Shown here: piece by piece, positions 24,215-32,104 of the stretch
Position numbering within the stretch: position 1 is the first letter of the stretch
Layout: the number at the start of each line of letters is the position of its first letter
Assembly: GCA_028688995.1 (NCBI GenBank)
Contig: JAQTXB010000004.1
Location: 1 to 35,635, forward strand
Length of the DNA: 35,635 bases
From: Aliarcobacter sp.
GTDB lineage: Bacteria > Campylobacterota > Campylobacteria > Campylobacterales > Arcobacteraceae
Direction: 5' to 3'
Translations under genes and position numbers: made by a program
Notes under the pieces: model-generated
What the model was told of the DNA's origin: nothing
The model's database searches: none
Seen by the model: the letters and a program-made list of their open reading frames with translations, nothing else

Positions 24215-25948
24215 CTAATACATACTATTTATAACATTTGAATATTTTTCTTCAATTTTAGCTCTACAAATTTTCATAGATGGAGTTAATTCTCCTGTTT
24301 CTATTGAAATATTATTGGTTAAGATTTTGAATTTTACTATTTTTTCCCATTTATTTAGATTGGAATTTAGACTATTTATATGGTTTGAAATATTATTTAG
24401 AATATCATCTTTATTATAATATTCTTCTATTGTTAAATTTTTATTTAGTTTTTTTGCATTTTCATATTTCTCTTTATCTACAAAAAGTAGGGCGGTAGTA
24501 TATTTTCTATTTTCTGAAATTATAACTGCGAACTCTATATATTTATTTTTAGATAATTTTTGCTCAATTTCAACAGCATTTACATACTCACCAGTTGAAG
24601 TTTTGAATATCTCTTTCGTTCTACTTTTTATAAATAAATATCCATCTTCATCTAAATATGCCACATCACCTGTGTGAAGCCAACCATCTTTATCTATTGT
24701 TTTAGCTGTTAATTCCTCTTGATTTAAATAACCTTTCATCAAAGCAGGGCCTTTTACAAATAGTTCACTGTTTTCATTTATTTTGATTTGCGCACTTGGA
24801 ATTACCTTTCCACATGAACCAACTTTGTTTGCATTTGGATAATTTGTAGAAATCACAGGTGAAAACTCAGTCAATCCATATCCTTGATAAACTGGAACAT
24901 TTATATTTACAAAAAATTGTGCTATCTCTTTTGAAAGTGGTGCTCCTCCACTTATTAGTTTTTCAAGTCTTAATCCAAAGATTTCTCTAAATTTTGAATA
25001 AACAAGTTTGTCATAAATCTTAAATAAAAGTGAGTTTTTATTTAGATTCTCTTTTAGGGCATAAGCAAATGCAAAAGAGGCAATTGCTCGACTAATAAAT
25101 GGTTTTGTAGAGATATTTAGTTTGATTTTATTAAATATTTTCTCTAAAAGTCGAGGAACAACAGTCATGATTGTAGGTCGTACAATTTTCATAAGATTTG
25201 CAACATTTTGAACATCATCCACAAAATAGATACTAATTCCTCGACTTAAATAATAACTCATAACAGTTCGCTCAAATATATGAGCCAAAGGAAGAACCGA
25301 AAGAGAAACTTCATGTTGGTCAAGATTAATTAAACTATTTATATCGTGAAGTTGAGAAACTATATTTTTATGGGTAAGCATTACACCCTTTGGAGTTCCA
25401 GTGTTTCCACTTGTATAAATAATAGAAAAAATATCATCTTCTGCTGCCTCAAAAGAGCTAAATCCAGTGGAATCACAAATCTGTTTTCCAATAACTAAAA
25501 TTTCATCAAAATTATAAAAATTTGGCTCTTTTATACAAAAATTGTGGGTAATAAAAACTAAATGTGAATTCTCTTTTTCTATATCATTTAATCTTTCTTG
25601 AGAATCTATAAACATAAATTTCATAGAAGAATCTTTTATTTCAAAATTAAGATTTTCACTTGAAATATTTGCAAAAATAGGAACACTAATAGCTCCAACT
25701 TGCAAAATAGCAAAATCAAAGATAAGCCAAAAAGGCGAAGATTTAGCAAAAATCCCAACTTTATCACCCTTTTGAATACCCAAATCTTTCAAAGCAAGAC
25801 TCAGACAAATAACTTTATTTTTAAAATCACTTGTTGAAATATTTGTATATTTTCCATTTGATAAATAGTTTAAAAGATATTCATTATCATAGTTGTTTGT
25901 TATATGTAAAAAAAGTTCACTATAGGTTTTGAAGTTGTAAGTTTTCAT
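24215..25948 (-). CDS. fadD: Long-chain acyl-CoA synthetase (FadD-like AMP-binding enzyme)
   Basis: 577 aa. Adenylate-forming motifs: IIYTSGNTGTPKGVMLTHKN (about 177-196, P-loop), VYQGYGLTEFSPVIS, GWLHTGDVAYLDEDGYLFI and SRTKEIFKTSTGEYV, the last replacing the usual KD(V)IK and typical of the FadD15/long-chain ligase branch. It activates fatty acids with ATP and CoA at the inner membrane face. First gene of the operon fadD-fadI-fadJ-fadE-acyltransferase/hydrolase. AAAGGA precedes the ATG. A TATAAA at 25972-25977 on the reverse strand is the best -10 candidate. No FadR- or TetR-type regulator gene is adjacent. Confidence 0.92.
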   Translation of the reverse strand: MKTYNFKTYSELFLHITNNYDNEYLLNYLSNGKYTNISTSDFKNKVICLSLALKDLGIQKGDKVGIFAKSSPFWLIFDFAILQVGAISVPIFANISSENLNFEIKDSSMKFMFIDSQERLNDIEKENSHLVFITHNFCIKEPNFYNFDEILVIGKQICDSTGFSSFEAAEDDIFSIIYTSGNTGTPKGVMLTHKNIVSQLHDINSLINLDQHEVSLSVLPLAHIFERTVMSYYLSRGISIYFVDDVQNVANLMKIVRPTIMTVVPRLLEKIFNKIKLNISTKPFISRAIASFAFAYALKENLNKNSLLFKIYDKLVYSKFREIFGLRLEKLISGGAPLSKEIAQFFVNINVPVYQGYGLTEFSPVISTNYPNANKVGSCGKVIPSAQIKINENSELFVKGPALMKGYLNQEELTAKTIDKDGWLHTGDVAYLDEDGYLFIKSRTKEIFKTSTGEYVNAVEIEQKLSKNKYIEFAVIISENRKYTTALLFVDKEKYENAKKLNKNLTIEEYYNKDDILNNISNHINSLNSNLNKWEKIVKFKILTNNISIETGELTPSMKICRAKIEEKYSNVINSMY

Positions 25949-26052
25949 AGTTTATCCTTTATTAGGATGATTTTATAATGTTTAGGTTAATAAAAGGTTA
26001 AAAAATAATTTTCTGAGAATAGATATAATTCTTTTGAGTTATTTTTATTCTA

Positions 26053-26116
26053 GTTGGGATAGAATTAAAAGTTATTTCAGAACTAAAGAATTTCCCAACG
26101 TGAACGTTGGGAACGC
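26053..26116. repeat. REP-like inverted repeat element
   Basis: TTCCCAACG (26092-26100), TGAA loop, CGTTGGGAA (26105-26113) followed by CGC: a perfect 9-base stem that stands out as GC-rich in this AT-rich DNA. A further GTTGGGA at 26053-26059 could pair with TCCCAAC (26093-26099), giving an alternative fold. The form resembles the TTCCCA..GCGTGGGAAtGC extragenic repeats dispersed in many Proteobacteria (from memory). Only one copy is in the window. The rest of 25949-26140 shows no gene. Confidence 0.45.
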
Positions 26117-26140
26117 ATAAGTTATAAGAATTTTATAATC

Positions 26141-26320
26141 TTAAAAAGGAATTGCAGTATCTATTGCATCACCCACACCTGTAACAGAACCACCAATTGG
26201 ATCAGGTGTCACAACTTCTAAAACAGCTCCTGTTACTCTAAAAGGTAAAGCTAATGCATCACCAACAATACATCCATTAAATGTTAAAGCTATAATTGTT
26301 CCAACAATATATTTAATCAT
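26141..26320 (-). CDS. Small lipoprotein, DUF6726-like
   Basis: 59 aa. The frame runs from ATG at 26320 to TAA at 26141-26143 and reads MIKYIVGTIIALTFNGC, then a mature part with LPFRVTGAVLEVV, PIGGSVTGVG and DAIDTAIPF. The hydrophobic leader ending in NGC gives a plausible lipid-anchored Cys17. The short body with LPFRVTGA...D matches my memory of the DUF6726 small lipoproteins. AGGA (in GTAGGATGATTT) is well placed before the ATG, and a TTTTTTGC-TACAAT promoter lies upstream. The function of the family is unknown. Confidence 0.75.
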   Translation of the reverse strand: MIKYIVGTIIALTFNGCIVGDALALPFRVTGAVLEVVTPDPIGGSVTGVGDAIDTAIPF

Positions 26321-26346
26321 AAATCATCCTACATAAATTTGATGGA

Positions 26347-26352
26347 ATTGTA
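26347..26352 (-). promoter_or_regulatory. -10 box for the small lipoprotein
   Basis: On the reverse strand TTTTTTGC-TACAAT-TCC, the same layout as the promoter at 634-639, 27 bases upstream of the ATG at 26320. Confidence 0.5.
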
Positions 26353-26422
26353 GCAAAAAAGATACTGTGATTATAAAAAAGTTACTATATCTATGATAAA
26401 ATCAAAAAAACAAGGTAAATTA

Positions 26423-26728
26423 ATGAATTGTCCAAATTGTAATGAAAAAGTTGAACTCACTATAAAAAGATATTTTAAAAGTCTTTTAGGAAAACATATT
26501 TGCCCTAATTGTTCTACTACTTTTGGTTTAAAATATACAAAAATATATTTTTTATGGATATTTGTATCAATCGTTTTTGTTGTATTTAGTTCTTTATTTA
26601 TTATAAATTTTGTTACAAATAAAGAGGTTTTAAACATAATTTATATGCTTTGGTTGGTGTTTTTATTTTTTGTTTGCAGTTTTATAGATAGAAAAATTGA
26701 AAATAGTTTGCCTACTCGTAGTATTTAA
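26423..26728 (+). CDS. Zinc-ribbon membrane protein
   Basis: 101 aa from ATG 26423 (MNCPNCNEKVELTIKRYF). A frame ten codons longer exists, but AAGGT lies 7 bases before 26423 and the family-like start MNCPNC fits. Two CxxC knuckles (NCPNCN and HICPNCS, about 26 residues apart) should bind zinc. Two membrane helices follow (FLWIFVSIVFVVFSSLFII and NIIYMLWLVFLFFVCSF), then a short basic tail. This resembles small inner-membrane zinc-ribbon proteins of unknown role. It stands alone, converging on the 85-aa acidic gene. Confidence 0.78.
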   Translation: MNCPNCNEKVELTIKRYFKSLLGKHICPNCSTTFGLKYTKIYFLWIFVSIVFVVFSSLFIINFVTNKEVLNIIYMLWLVFLFFVCSFIDRKIENSLPTRSI

Positions 26729-26738
26729 ATAACTTCAA

Positions 26739-26764
26739 ATAAAGAGTAATTTCCTACTCTTTAT
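26739..26764. terminator. Hairpin between zinc-ribbon and 85-aa acidic genes
   Basis: ATAAAGAGTA (26739-26748) and TACTCTTTAT (26755-26764) pair perfectly over 10 bases with a 6-base loop. The right arm encodes the last residues of the reverse gene and part of its TAG stop (26754-26756). Short T-runs (TTTAT) follow both arms. Confidence 0.6.
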
Positions 26765-27011
26765 CCAATCTCATCTCTTCAAGAACTTCTAAAATATCCA
26801 AAGCATCTTCTTCTGTAAGGTTATTGTTTGCAATATCTAGTTCAACTTCATCAAAATATGCTTTCATCTCTTCAAGATATTTAAGTTCATCCCTATCATC
26901 TTTTGAACAATCTCCACTATCAACAATATCAATCATCTCTTCTAGATTTTCATCAAGTTCTGGGATTAATTCATCTTTTAAAATTTTTGCAAGTTTTTCT
27001 ATATTTGACAT
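26754..27011 (-). CDS. Small acidic helical protein, paralogue of the 96-aa protein at 2361-2651
   Basis: 85 aa, strongly acidic, no membrane segment, predicted helical throughout. ELIPELDENLEEMIDIVD and DDRDELKYLEEMKAYFDEVE align without large gaps to the 96-aa protein. It has one cysteine (GDCSKDD). Like its relative it is a lone gene facing a forward gene tail-to-tail, with a stop-overlapping hairpin. AGGAAA is upstream of the ATG, and peptide deformylase lies 37 bases further upstream on the same strand, so co-transcription with def is likely. Function unknown. Confidence 0.8.
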   Translation of the reverse strand: MSNIEKLAKILKDELIPELDENLEEMIDIVDSGDCSKDDRDELKYLEEMKAYFDEVELDIANNNLTEEDALDILEVLEEMRLDKE

Positions 27012-27048
27012 TTATTTTCCTAAAGTTTTTTTAAATGATAACTAAAAA

Positions 27049-27579
27049 TTATGAAATTTTTTTGAAATAAACTTCTTCGCTTATAATATCTTTAGTTGTT
27101 TCAACTCTATCAATAAAAGCAAGACCGATTAAATGGTCATATTCATGTTGGAAAATTCTAGCTACAAAATCTTTGAAAACTATAGTTTTTTTCTCATTTT
27201 CTACTGTTTTGTATTTTACTTCTATTTTGTTATATCTAGGAACTTGTGCTCTAATTCCTGGAATACTAAGACATCCTTCCCAATCTTTGTTTTTACCCTT
27301 TGAAGTTTTAATTATTTTGGGATTTATTAAAACCAATTCTTCCATCAATGGAGCATTTGGGTATCTATCATTTGGTTTTGATGAAATAATCATAATCTGT
27401 TTTGAAATAGAAATTTGTGGAGCAGCAAGGCCTACACCATTTGATTTTTTTAAAGTTTCCAACATGATTGATATGATTTTTTGTGTTTCATCACCTTTTA
27501 TATCTTTCACTTTTTTTGCTTTTAATCTTAGGACTTTTTCTCCTAATTTTACTATTTTTATTTCATTTAAATTTGACAT
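27049..27579 (-). CDS. def: Peptide deformylase
   Basis: 176 aa. All three motifs are intact: GVGLAAPQ (48-55), EGCLSIPG (metal ligand Cys103) and QHEYDHLIG (His145, Glu146, His149). It removes the formyl group from the N-terminal methionine of new proteins, using Fe2+ in the cytosol. Length and motifs are those of ordinary bacterial enzymes. AAGG precedes the ATG. In Campylobacterota def is often near clpP; here the neighbour downstream is instead the 85-aa acidic protein. Confidence 0.96.
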   Translation of the reverse strand: MSNLNEIKIVKLGEKVLRLKAKKVKDIKGDETQKIISIMLETLKKSNGVGLAAPQISISKQIMIISSKPNDRYPNAPLMEELVLINPKIIKTSKGKNKDWEGCLSIPGIRAQVPRYNKIEVKYKTVENEKKTIVFKDFVARIFQHEYDHLIGLAFIDRVETTKDIISEEVYFKKIS

Positions 27580-27712
27580 TTTGAACCTTTATAATAAAAA
27601 AATAATAATTTTCCATTAAATATAATTTAATAATATGTATTATATAGTATATAACGATAAAATATAAACTTGATTAAATATTTTAAAATTATGATGAGGA
27701 AAAAGGCATGAA

Positions 27713-28699
27713 ATGTTAAGTTATGAAGAATTGTTATTAAAAATTGCTTTTTTGGAAAAAGAGGCAAAATTTAATAACTTTTTTTTAAAAAAACTATTTG
27801 ATATTATCCCTAGTCCAATGTTTTATAAGGATAAACATGGAGTTTATCAACATTGTAATGATACTTTTTCTAAGCTAATTTTAGGAATTTCAAAAGAAGA
27901 AATTATAGGTAAAACTCTTTATGATTTATCTGATGTTATACCAATAGAAAATGCTGATATTTATTCTGAAAAAGATAAAGAATTATTTCTAACTGCAAAA
28001 GAGCAATATTACGAAGGAAAAGTAAAATGTGCAGATGGTAAAACAAGAGATTATCATTTTTATAAATCTTCTTTTGTAATGGATAAAGAAATTTTAGGAC
28101 TTGTAGGTCTAATGCTAGATGTTAGTGAATATAAAAAAGCTTTAGAAGAATTAGATGAAAAAAATAAATTATTAAATGAATTAGTAATTACTGATTCTTT
28201 AACCGGTGTATATAATAGAAGATATTTTCAAGATATTTTAGAAAAAAAAGTTAGTTTTTTAGCAAGATTTAATCATCAATTTTGTTTCGCAATGATTGAT
28301 ATAGATTTTTTTAAAGATTTTAATGATTCATTTGGACACCAAAAAGGTGATTTTGTTTTAGAGGAAATTGGACGAGTTTTAAGAGAAACTTTTCAACGAC
28401 CAACAGATTATATTTTCAGAATAGGTGGTGAAGAGTTTGCCATATTATTTGATGTGATTGATTTTAATGATGCTAGGTTAATTGTAGAAGATTTAAGAAA
28501 AAAAGTTGAAGATTTGAGAATAGAAGCATCTCCTTCTTCAAATTATAAATATTTAACTATTTCTACTGGTTTAGGAAATATTAAAAAATTACAAATAGAT
28601 ACAAATCCTTCAATTGTTTATCACGAAGTTGATAAACTTTTATACAAATCGAAAAAAAGAGAAAGAAATATAGTTACGATAGAGGATATTATAATTTAA
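27713..28699 (+). CDS. PAS-GGDEF diguanylate cyclase
   Basis: 328 aa. Residues about 25-140 form a PAS domain (DIIPSPMFYKDKHGVYQHCN ... GLVGLMLDVSEYKK), then a short coiled linker (EELDEKNKLLNEL) and a GGDEF domain: DSLTGVYNRRYF, AMIDIDFFKDFNDSFGHQKGD and RIGGEEFAI (238-242, an active GGEEF). The inhibitory site RPTD (229-232) lies exactly five residues before it, so product inhibition is expected. No membrane helix, so it is a cytosolic sensor making cyclic-di-GMP. No haem, FAD or metal motif is obvious in the PAS. The start was chosen because ATG 27708 gives an immediate stop; GAGGAAAAAGG is the ribosome site. Its end overlaps the next gene by 11 bases. Confidence 0.93.
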   Translation: MLSYEELLLKIAFLEKEAKFNNFFLKKLFDIIPSPMFYKDKHGVYQHCNDTFSKLILGISKEEIIGKTLYDLSDVIPIENADIYSEKDKELFLTAKEQYYEGKVKCADGKTRDYHFYKSSFVMDKEILGLVGLMLDVSEYKKALEELDEKNKLLNELVITDSLTGVYNRRYFQDILEKKVSFLARFNHQFCFAMIDIDFFKDFNDSFGHQKGDFVLEEIGRVLRETFQRPTDYIFRIGGEEFAILFDVIDFNDARLIVEDLRKKVEDLRIEASPSSNYKYLTISTGLGNIKKLQIDTNPSIVYHEVDKLLYKSKKRERNIVTIEDIII

Positions 28700-28713
28700 T
28701 AACATAATATCCT
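28683..28713. terminator. Stop-codon-spanning hairpin between GGDEF and thioesterase genes
   Basis: AGGATATTAT (28683-28692) and ATAATATCCT (28704-28713) pair perfectly, extended by a G-T and an A-T pair outside, with an 11-base loop. The reverse TAA (28689-28691) is in the arm and the forward TAA (28697-28699) in the loop. Confidence 0.5.
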
Positions 28714-29129
28714 TTAAATTCTACGCAAATTTCGCCATCTTCGATTATTCTAGATTCTATTTTTATAGAAGCACTTTTTTTAGTTAAAAGTTTTTCTTTT
28801 AATGTTTCAATTTCTTGAATAGATGGTTTTCTTGTATGGCAAACTATCTCTTTTGTTACTGGCTTTCTAAAACTTGTTTCATTTTTTATAATTACAATAT
28901 TATTAGAATCAAAACCCAACTCTTTTGAAATAAGCCAACATAAACTCCAAGCAGAAATAATAGTTATTGTAGATAAACTTCCACCAAAAGCTGTACCTTT
29001 ATCATTTATATTTGGTTCAAGTGGAGCTGATGTTATTAGTTCTAATTGATTATAATCTTCTATTTTTAATTTCATTATTTTTGTAAGAGGAATCTCATTA
29101 TAAAGTTTATTCTGAAGTTTATTTAGCAT
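28689..29129 (-). CDS. YiiD C-terminal-type hotdog thioesterase
   Basis: 146 aa. The N-terminal IPLTKIMKLKI and the block APLEPNINDKGTAFGGSLST followed by a long helix (ITIISAWSLCWLISKELG) match the thioesterase domain found at the C-terminus of E. coli YiiD/FabY (PF09500), here as a free protein. FRKPVTKEIVCHTRKP and a final beta strand complete the hotdog fold. Such proteins may hydrolyse acyl-ACP or acyl-CoA; the substrate is unproven. AAGGAG precedes the ATG and a TATAAT box lies at 29156-29161. Cytosolic. Confidence 0.85.
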   Translation of the reverse strand: MLNKLQNKLYNEIPLTKIMKLKIEDYNQLELITSAPLEPNINDKGTAFGGSLSTITIISAWSLCWLISKELGFDSNNIVIIKNETSFRKPVTKEIVCHTRKPSIQEIETLKEKLLTKKSASIKIESRIIEDGEICVEFKGYYVIKL

Positions 29130-29155
29130 TATTTTCTCCTTATTTTTTAAAAAAT

Positions 29156-29161
29156 ATTATA
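29156..29161 (-). promoter_or_regulatory. -10 box for the thioesterase
   Basis: TATAAT on the reverse strand, 27 bases before the ATG at 29129, in an AT-rich palindromic stretch. Confidence 0.45.
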
Positions 29162-29224
29162 TAATCTTTACTTAGTATGCTTTATTTATGGTACTAAAAT
29201 GTAATTGAACAAATAATAAAATAT

Positions 29225-29243
29225 ATGTACAATTATTGTACAT
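29225..29243. promoter_or_regulatory. Putative operator 1 upstream of acnB
   Basis: ATGTACAAT-T-ATTGTACAT is a perfect 19-base inverted repeat with a single central base. The same half sites recur at 29340-29366. It lies about 145 bases before the acnB -10 box and about 64 bases upstream of the thioesterase -10, so it could serve either gene. A dimeric repressor or activator site is inferred. Confidence 0.55.
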
Positions 29244-29339
29244 TAATGTGATATATACACTCTTCCCTAACTTAAGAATAAAATTAATTTAAGTCCATTT
29301 TTCCTCTTAGTGTAACTTTTATTTACATAAATAAGAACT

Positions 29340-29366
29340 TGTACAATTCTTTACAAAAATTGTACA
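29340..29366 (+). promoter_or_regulatory. Putative operator 2 upstream of acnB
   Basis: TGTACAAT (29340-29347) and ATTGTACA (29359-29366) form an inverted repeat with an 11-base spacer; half sites are 19 bases apart centre to centre, about two helical turns. It ends 21 bases before the -10 box and therefore covers the -35 region. Same half sites as operator 1 but different spacing. Confidence 0.55.
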
Positions 29367-29387
29367 TACTAATTTTTTTCTTTATGA

Positions 29388-29393
29388 TATAAT
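29388..29393 (+). promoter_or_regulatory. -10 box of acnB
   Basis: TATAAT preceded by a T-rich tract (AATTTTTTTCTTTATGA), 37 bases upstream of the acnB ATG. The 300-base gap 29130-29429 otherwise holds the two operators and the divergent thioesterase promoter; no small gene was seen. Confidence 0.65.
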
Positions 29394-29429
29394 TTATGCA
29401 ACTTTCTAAAATAAAAGAGGAGATATTAT

Positions 29430-32003
29430 ATGAGTTTATTAGCTAATTATAAAGCGCATTCACAAGAAAGACTTAATGAGGGTGGTTTACCTGCATTACC
29501 TTTAACTGCTGAACAAACTGCTGAGTTAGTAGAATTACTAAAAGCTAACCCAGTTGTTGAAGCAGAGTACTGTTTAGATTTATTTAAAAACAAAATTAAT
29601 CCAGGTGTTGATGATGCTGCTTATGTTAAAGCTGCATTTTTAAATGACATTGTTCAAGGAAATGTAACTTGTTCTGTAATTTCTAAAGTTCAAGCAATTG
29701 AAATTTTAGGAACAATGATGGGTGGATTTAATGTTACTCCATTAGTTGAAGCATTAAAAATTGCTGAAGTTGCTGATGCTGCTGCAAATGAATTAAAAAA
29801 TACTATCCTAGTTTATAACTCATTTAATGAAGTTAAAGAATTAATGGACGCTGGAAATGCAAAAGCAAAAGAAGTTATTGAATCATGGGCAAATGCTGAG
29901 TGGTTTACTAATAAACCTGCTTTAGAAGAAGAAATGACATTAACTGTATATAAAATTCCTGGTGAAACAAATACAGATGATTTATCTCCTGCAACTGTTG
30001 CATTTACAAGATCTGATATTCCATTACACGCAACTGCAATGTTACAATCAAGAATGGAAAAACCATTAGAAAAAATGGCTGAATTAAAACAAAAAGGTCA
30101 TCCTTTAGCATACGTTGGTGATGTTGTTGGAACTGGATCTTCAAGAAAATCAGGTATCAACTCAGTTCAATGGCACATGGGTAGAGATATTCCAGGTGTT
30201 CCAAATAAAAGAACTGGTGGGGTTGTATTAGGTTCTATTATTGCTCCAATTTTCTTCAATACTGCAGAAGATTCAGGATGTTTACCAATCGAAGCTTCAG
30301 TTGATGCTTTAGAAACTGGTGATGTAATTACAATTAAACCATACGCTGGTGTAATTGAAAAAGATGGTGCTGTTGTTTCTAAATTTACTTTAGCTCCAAA
30401 TACTTTAACAGACGAAATGAGAGCTGGTGGAAGAATTCCATTAATTATTGGTAAAGGTTTAACTGCAAAAGCTAGAGCTGCATTAGGATTAGGTGCTTCA
30501 ACTGCATTTATTGCTGCTTCTCAACCAGCTGATAATGGTAAAGGTTATACTCAAGCTCAAAAAATGGTAGGAAAAGCTTGTGGTGTTGCAGGTGTTAAAC
30601 CAGGTATGTATGTTGAGCCAATCGCTACAACTGTAGGTTCTCAAGATACAACTGGACCAATGACTAGAGATGAGATTAAAGAACTTGCTGCACTTTCTTT
30701 TGGTGCTGATATGGTTATGCAATCATTCTGTCATACAGCTGCTTACCCAAAACCAGCTGACATTAAATTAAGACATACTTTACCTGAGTTTATCTCTTCA
30801 AGAGGTGGAGTTACATTAAGACCAGGTGATGGTGTTATTCACTCATGGTTAAATAGATTATGTTTACCAGATACAGTAGGTACTGGTGGAGATTCTCATA
30901 CAAGATTCCCAATTGGTATTTCATTCCCAGCTGGATCAGGTCTTATTGCATTTGCTGGAGTTACAGGTATGATGCCTTTAACTATGCCAGAATCTGTATT
31001 AGTAAGATTCAAAGGTGAAATGCAACCAGGTATTACTTTAAGAGATTTAGTTAATGCTATTCCTTACCAAGCTATTCAAGATGGTTTATTAACTGTTGAG
31101 AAAAAAGGTAAGAAAAATGTATTTGCTGGAACAATTATTGAAATTCAAGGTTTACCAGACTTAAAAGTTGAGCAAGCATTCGAATTATCAGATTCAGCAG
31201 CAGAAAGATCAGCAGCAGCTTGTTCTGTTCAATTATCAAAAGAGCCAATTATTGAATATCTATCTTCAAACATCGCTTTAATTGAAAAAATGATTGAAGA
31301 AGGTTATGAAGATGCTAAAACTCTTCAAAGAAGAGCAGACAAAATGAGAGAATGGATTAAAAACCCAGAATTATTAACTCCTGACGCTGATGCTGAATAT
31401 AAAGCAATCATCGAAATCGATTTAAATACAATTACTGAGCCAATCTTAGCTTGTCCAAACGATCCAGATGATGTTGATACATTAACAAACATCAACAATG
31501 ATCCAAAAAGAATTAAAAAAATCGACGAAGTATTCGTAGGTTCTTGTATGACTAATATCGGATTATTCAGAGCTTTAGGAGAAGTATTAAAAGGTGAGGG
31601 TGAAGTTCCTGCTAAACTATGGGTTGCACCACCAACAAAAATGGATAAAGAGCAATTAACTGAAGAGGGATACTATGCAGTATTCGCTGCAGCTGGTGCT
31701 AGATTAGAAATCCCAGGATGTTCTTTATGTATGGGTAACCAAGCACAAGTATCTGAAGGTGCTGCTGTATTCTCAACATCTACAAGAAACTTCGATAACA
31801 GACTTGGAAAAAATTCTCAAGTTTATTTAGGTTCTGCTGAAGTTGCTGCAGTTGCTGCACTTTTAGGAAGATTACCATCTGTTAAAGAATATATGGAAAT
31901 CGTACCTAAGAAAATTACAGAGAAAAACAAAGAGGGTGTTTATAAATACTTAAACTTCCACCAAGTTACATCGGAGCAATTAACTAACTTAGTTCACTCT
32001 TAA
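29430..32003 (+). CDS. acnB: Aconitate hydratase B / 2-methylisocitrate dehydratase
   Basis: 857 aa, essentially the length of E. coli AcnB (865). The AcnB order is seen: N-terminal HEAT-like domain, then the swivel domain with [16 protein letters not shown], then the catalytic domains with [18 protein letters not shown]. The 4Fe-4S ligands are VGSCMTN (Cys706) and GCSLCMGN (Cys764, Cys767). It interconverts citrate and isocitrate in the TCA cycle and, in many bacteria, handles 2-methylcitrate; apo-AcnB can bind mRNA in E. coli. GAGGAG is a strong ribosome site. The DNA is richer in translation-optimal codons than its neighbours, as expected for an abundant protein. Transcribed alone, with paired operators upstream and a clear terminator downstream. 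Confidence 0.97.
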   Translation: MSLLANYKAHSQERLNEGGLPALPLTAEQTAELVELLKANPVVEAEYCLDLFKNKINPGVDDAAYVKAAFLNDIVQGNVTCSVISKVQAIEILGTMMGGFNVTPLVEALKIAEVADAAANELKNTILVYNSFNEVKELMDAGNAKAKEVIESWANAEWFTNKPALEEEMTLTVYKIPGETNTDDLSPATVAFTRSDIPLHATAMLQSRMEKPLEKMAELKQKGHPLAYVGDVVGTGSSRKSGINSVQWHMGRDIPGVPNKRTGGVVLGSIIAPIFFNTAEDSGCLPIEASVDALETGDVITIKPYAGVIEKDGAVVSKFTLAPNTLTDEMRAGGRIPLIIGKGLTAKARAALGLGASTAFIAASQPADNGKGYTQAQKMVGKACGVAGVKPGMYVEPIATTVGSQDTTGPMTRDEIKELAALSFGADMVMQSFCHTAAYPKPADIKLRHTLPEFISSRGGVTLRPGDGVIHSWLNRLCLPDTVGTGGDSHTRFPIGISFPAGSGLIAFAGVTGMMPLTMPESVLVRFKGEMQPGITLRDLVNAIPYQAIQDGLLTVEKKGKKNVFAGTIIEIQGLPDLKVEQAFELSDSAAERSAAACSVQLSKEPIIEYLSSNIALIEKMIEEGYEDAKTLQRRADKMREWIKNPELLTPDADAEYKAIIEIDLNTITEPILACPNDPDDVDTLTNINNDPKRIKKIDEVFVGSCMTNIGLFRALGEVLKGEGEVPAKLWVAPPTKMDKEQLTEEGYYAVFAAAGARLEIPGCSLCMGNQAQVSEGAAVFSTSTRNFDNRLGKNSQVYLGSAEVAAVAALLGRLPSVKEYMEIVPKKITEKNKEGVYKYLNFHQVTSEQLTNLVHS

Positions 32004-32022
32004 TAGTTATTTAAGAGATTTG

Positions 32023-32054
32023 AAAACCGAGGTCTAAGGCCTCGGTTTTTTTTT
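32023..32054 (+). terminator. Rho-independent terminator of acnB
   Basis: AAAACCGAGG (32023-32032) pairs with CCTCGGTTTT (32040-32049) around a 7-base loop, followed by T's to 32054. It starts 20 bases after the acnB stop. The strongest terminator in the window. Confidence 0.92.
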
Positions 32055-32083
32055 ATTTAGGGTTTTTTGTATTAAAATAAATT

Positions 32084-32089
32084 TATAAT
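32084..32089 (+). promoter_or_regulatory. -10 box for the 235-aa lipoprotein
   Basis: TATAAT 15 bases before the ATG at 32105, giving a short leader with only a weak AGAAGA ribosome site. Confidence 0.4.
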
Positions 32090-32104
32090 TTAAAAGAAGA
32101 AATT

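Noticed and set aside
27173..27619. 148-aa open frame on the forward strand
   Set aside because: Antisense to peptide deformylase, which has all catalytic motifs.
29225..29366. Short repeats as a mini CRISPR or tandem repeat array
   Set aside because: Repeats are 8 bases, inverted rather than direct, and spaced irregularly next to a promoter; operator sites explain them better.
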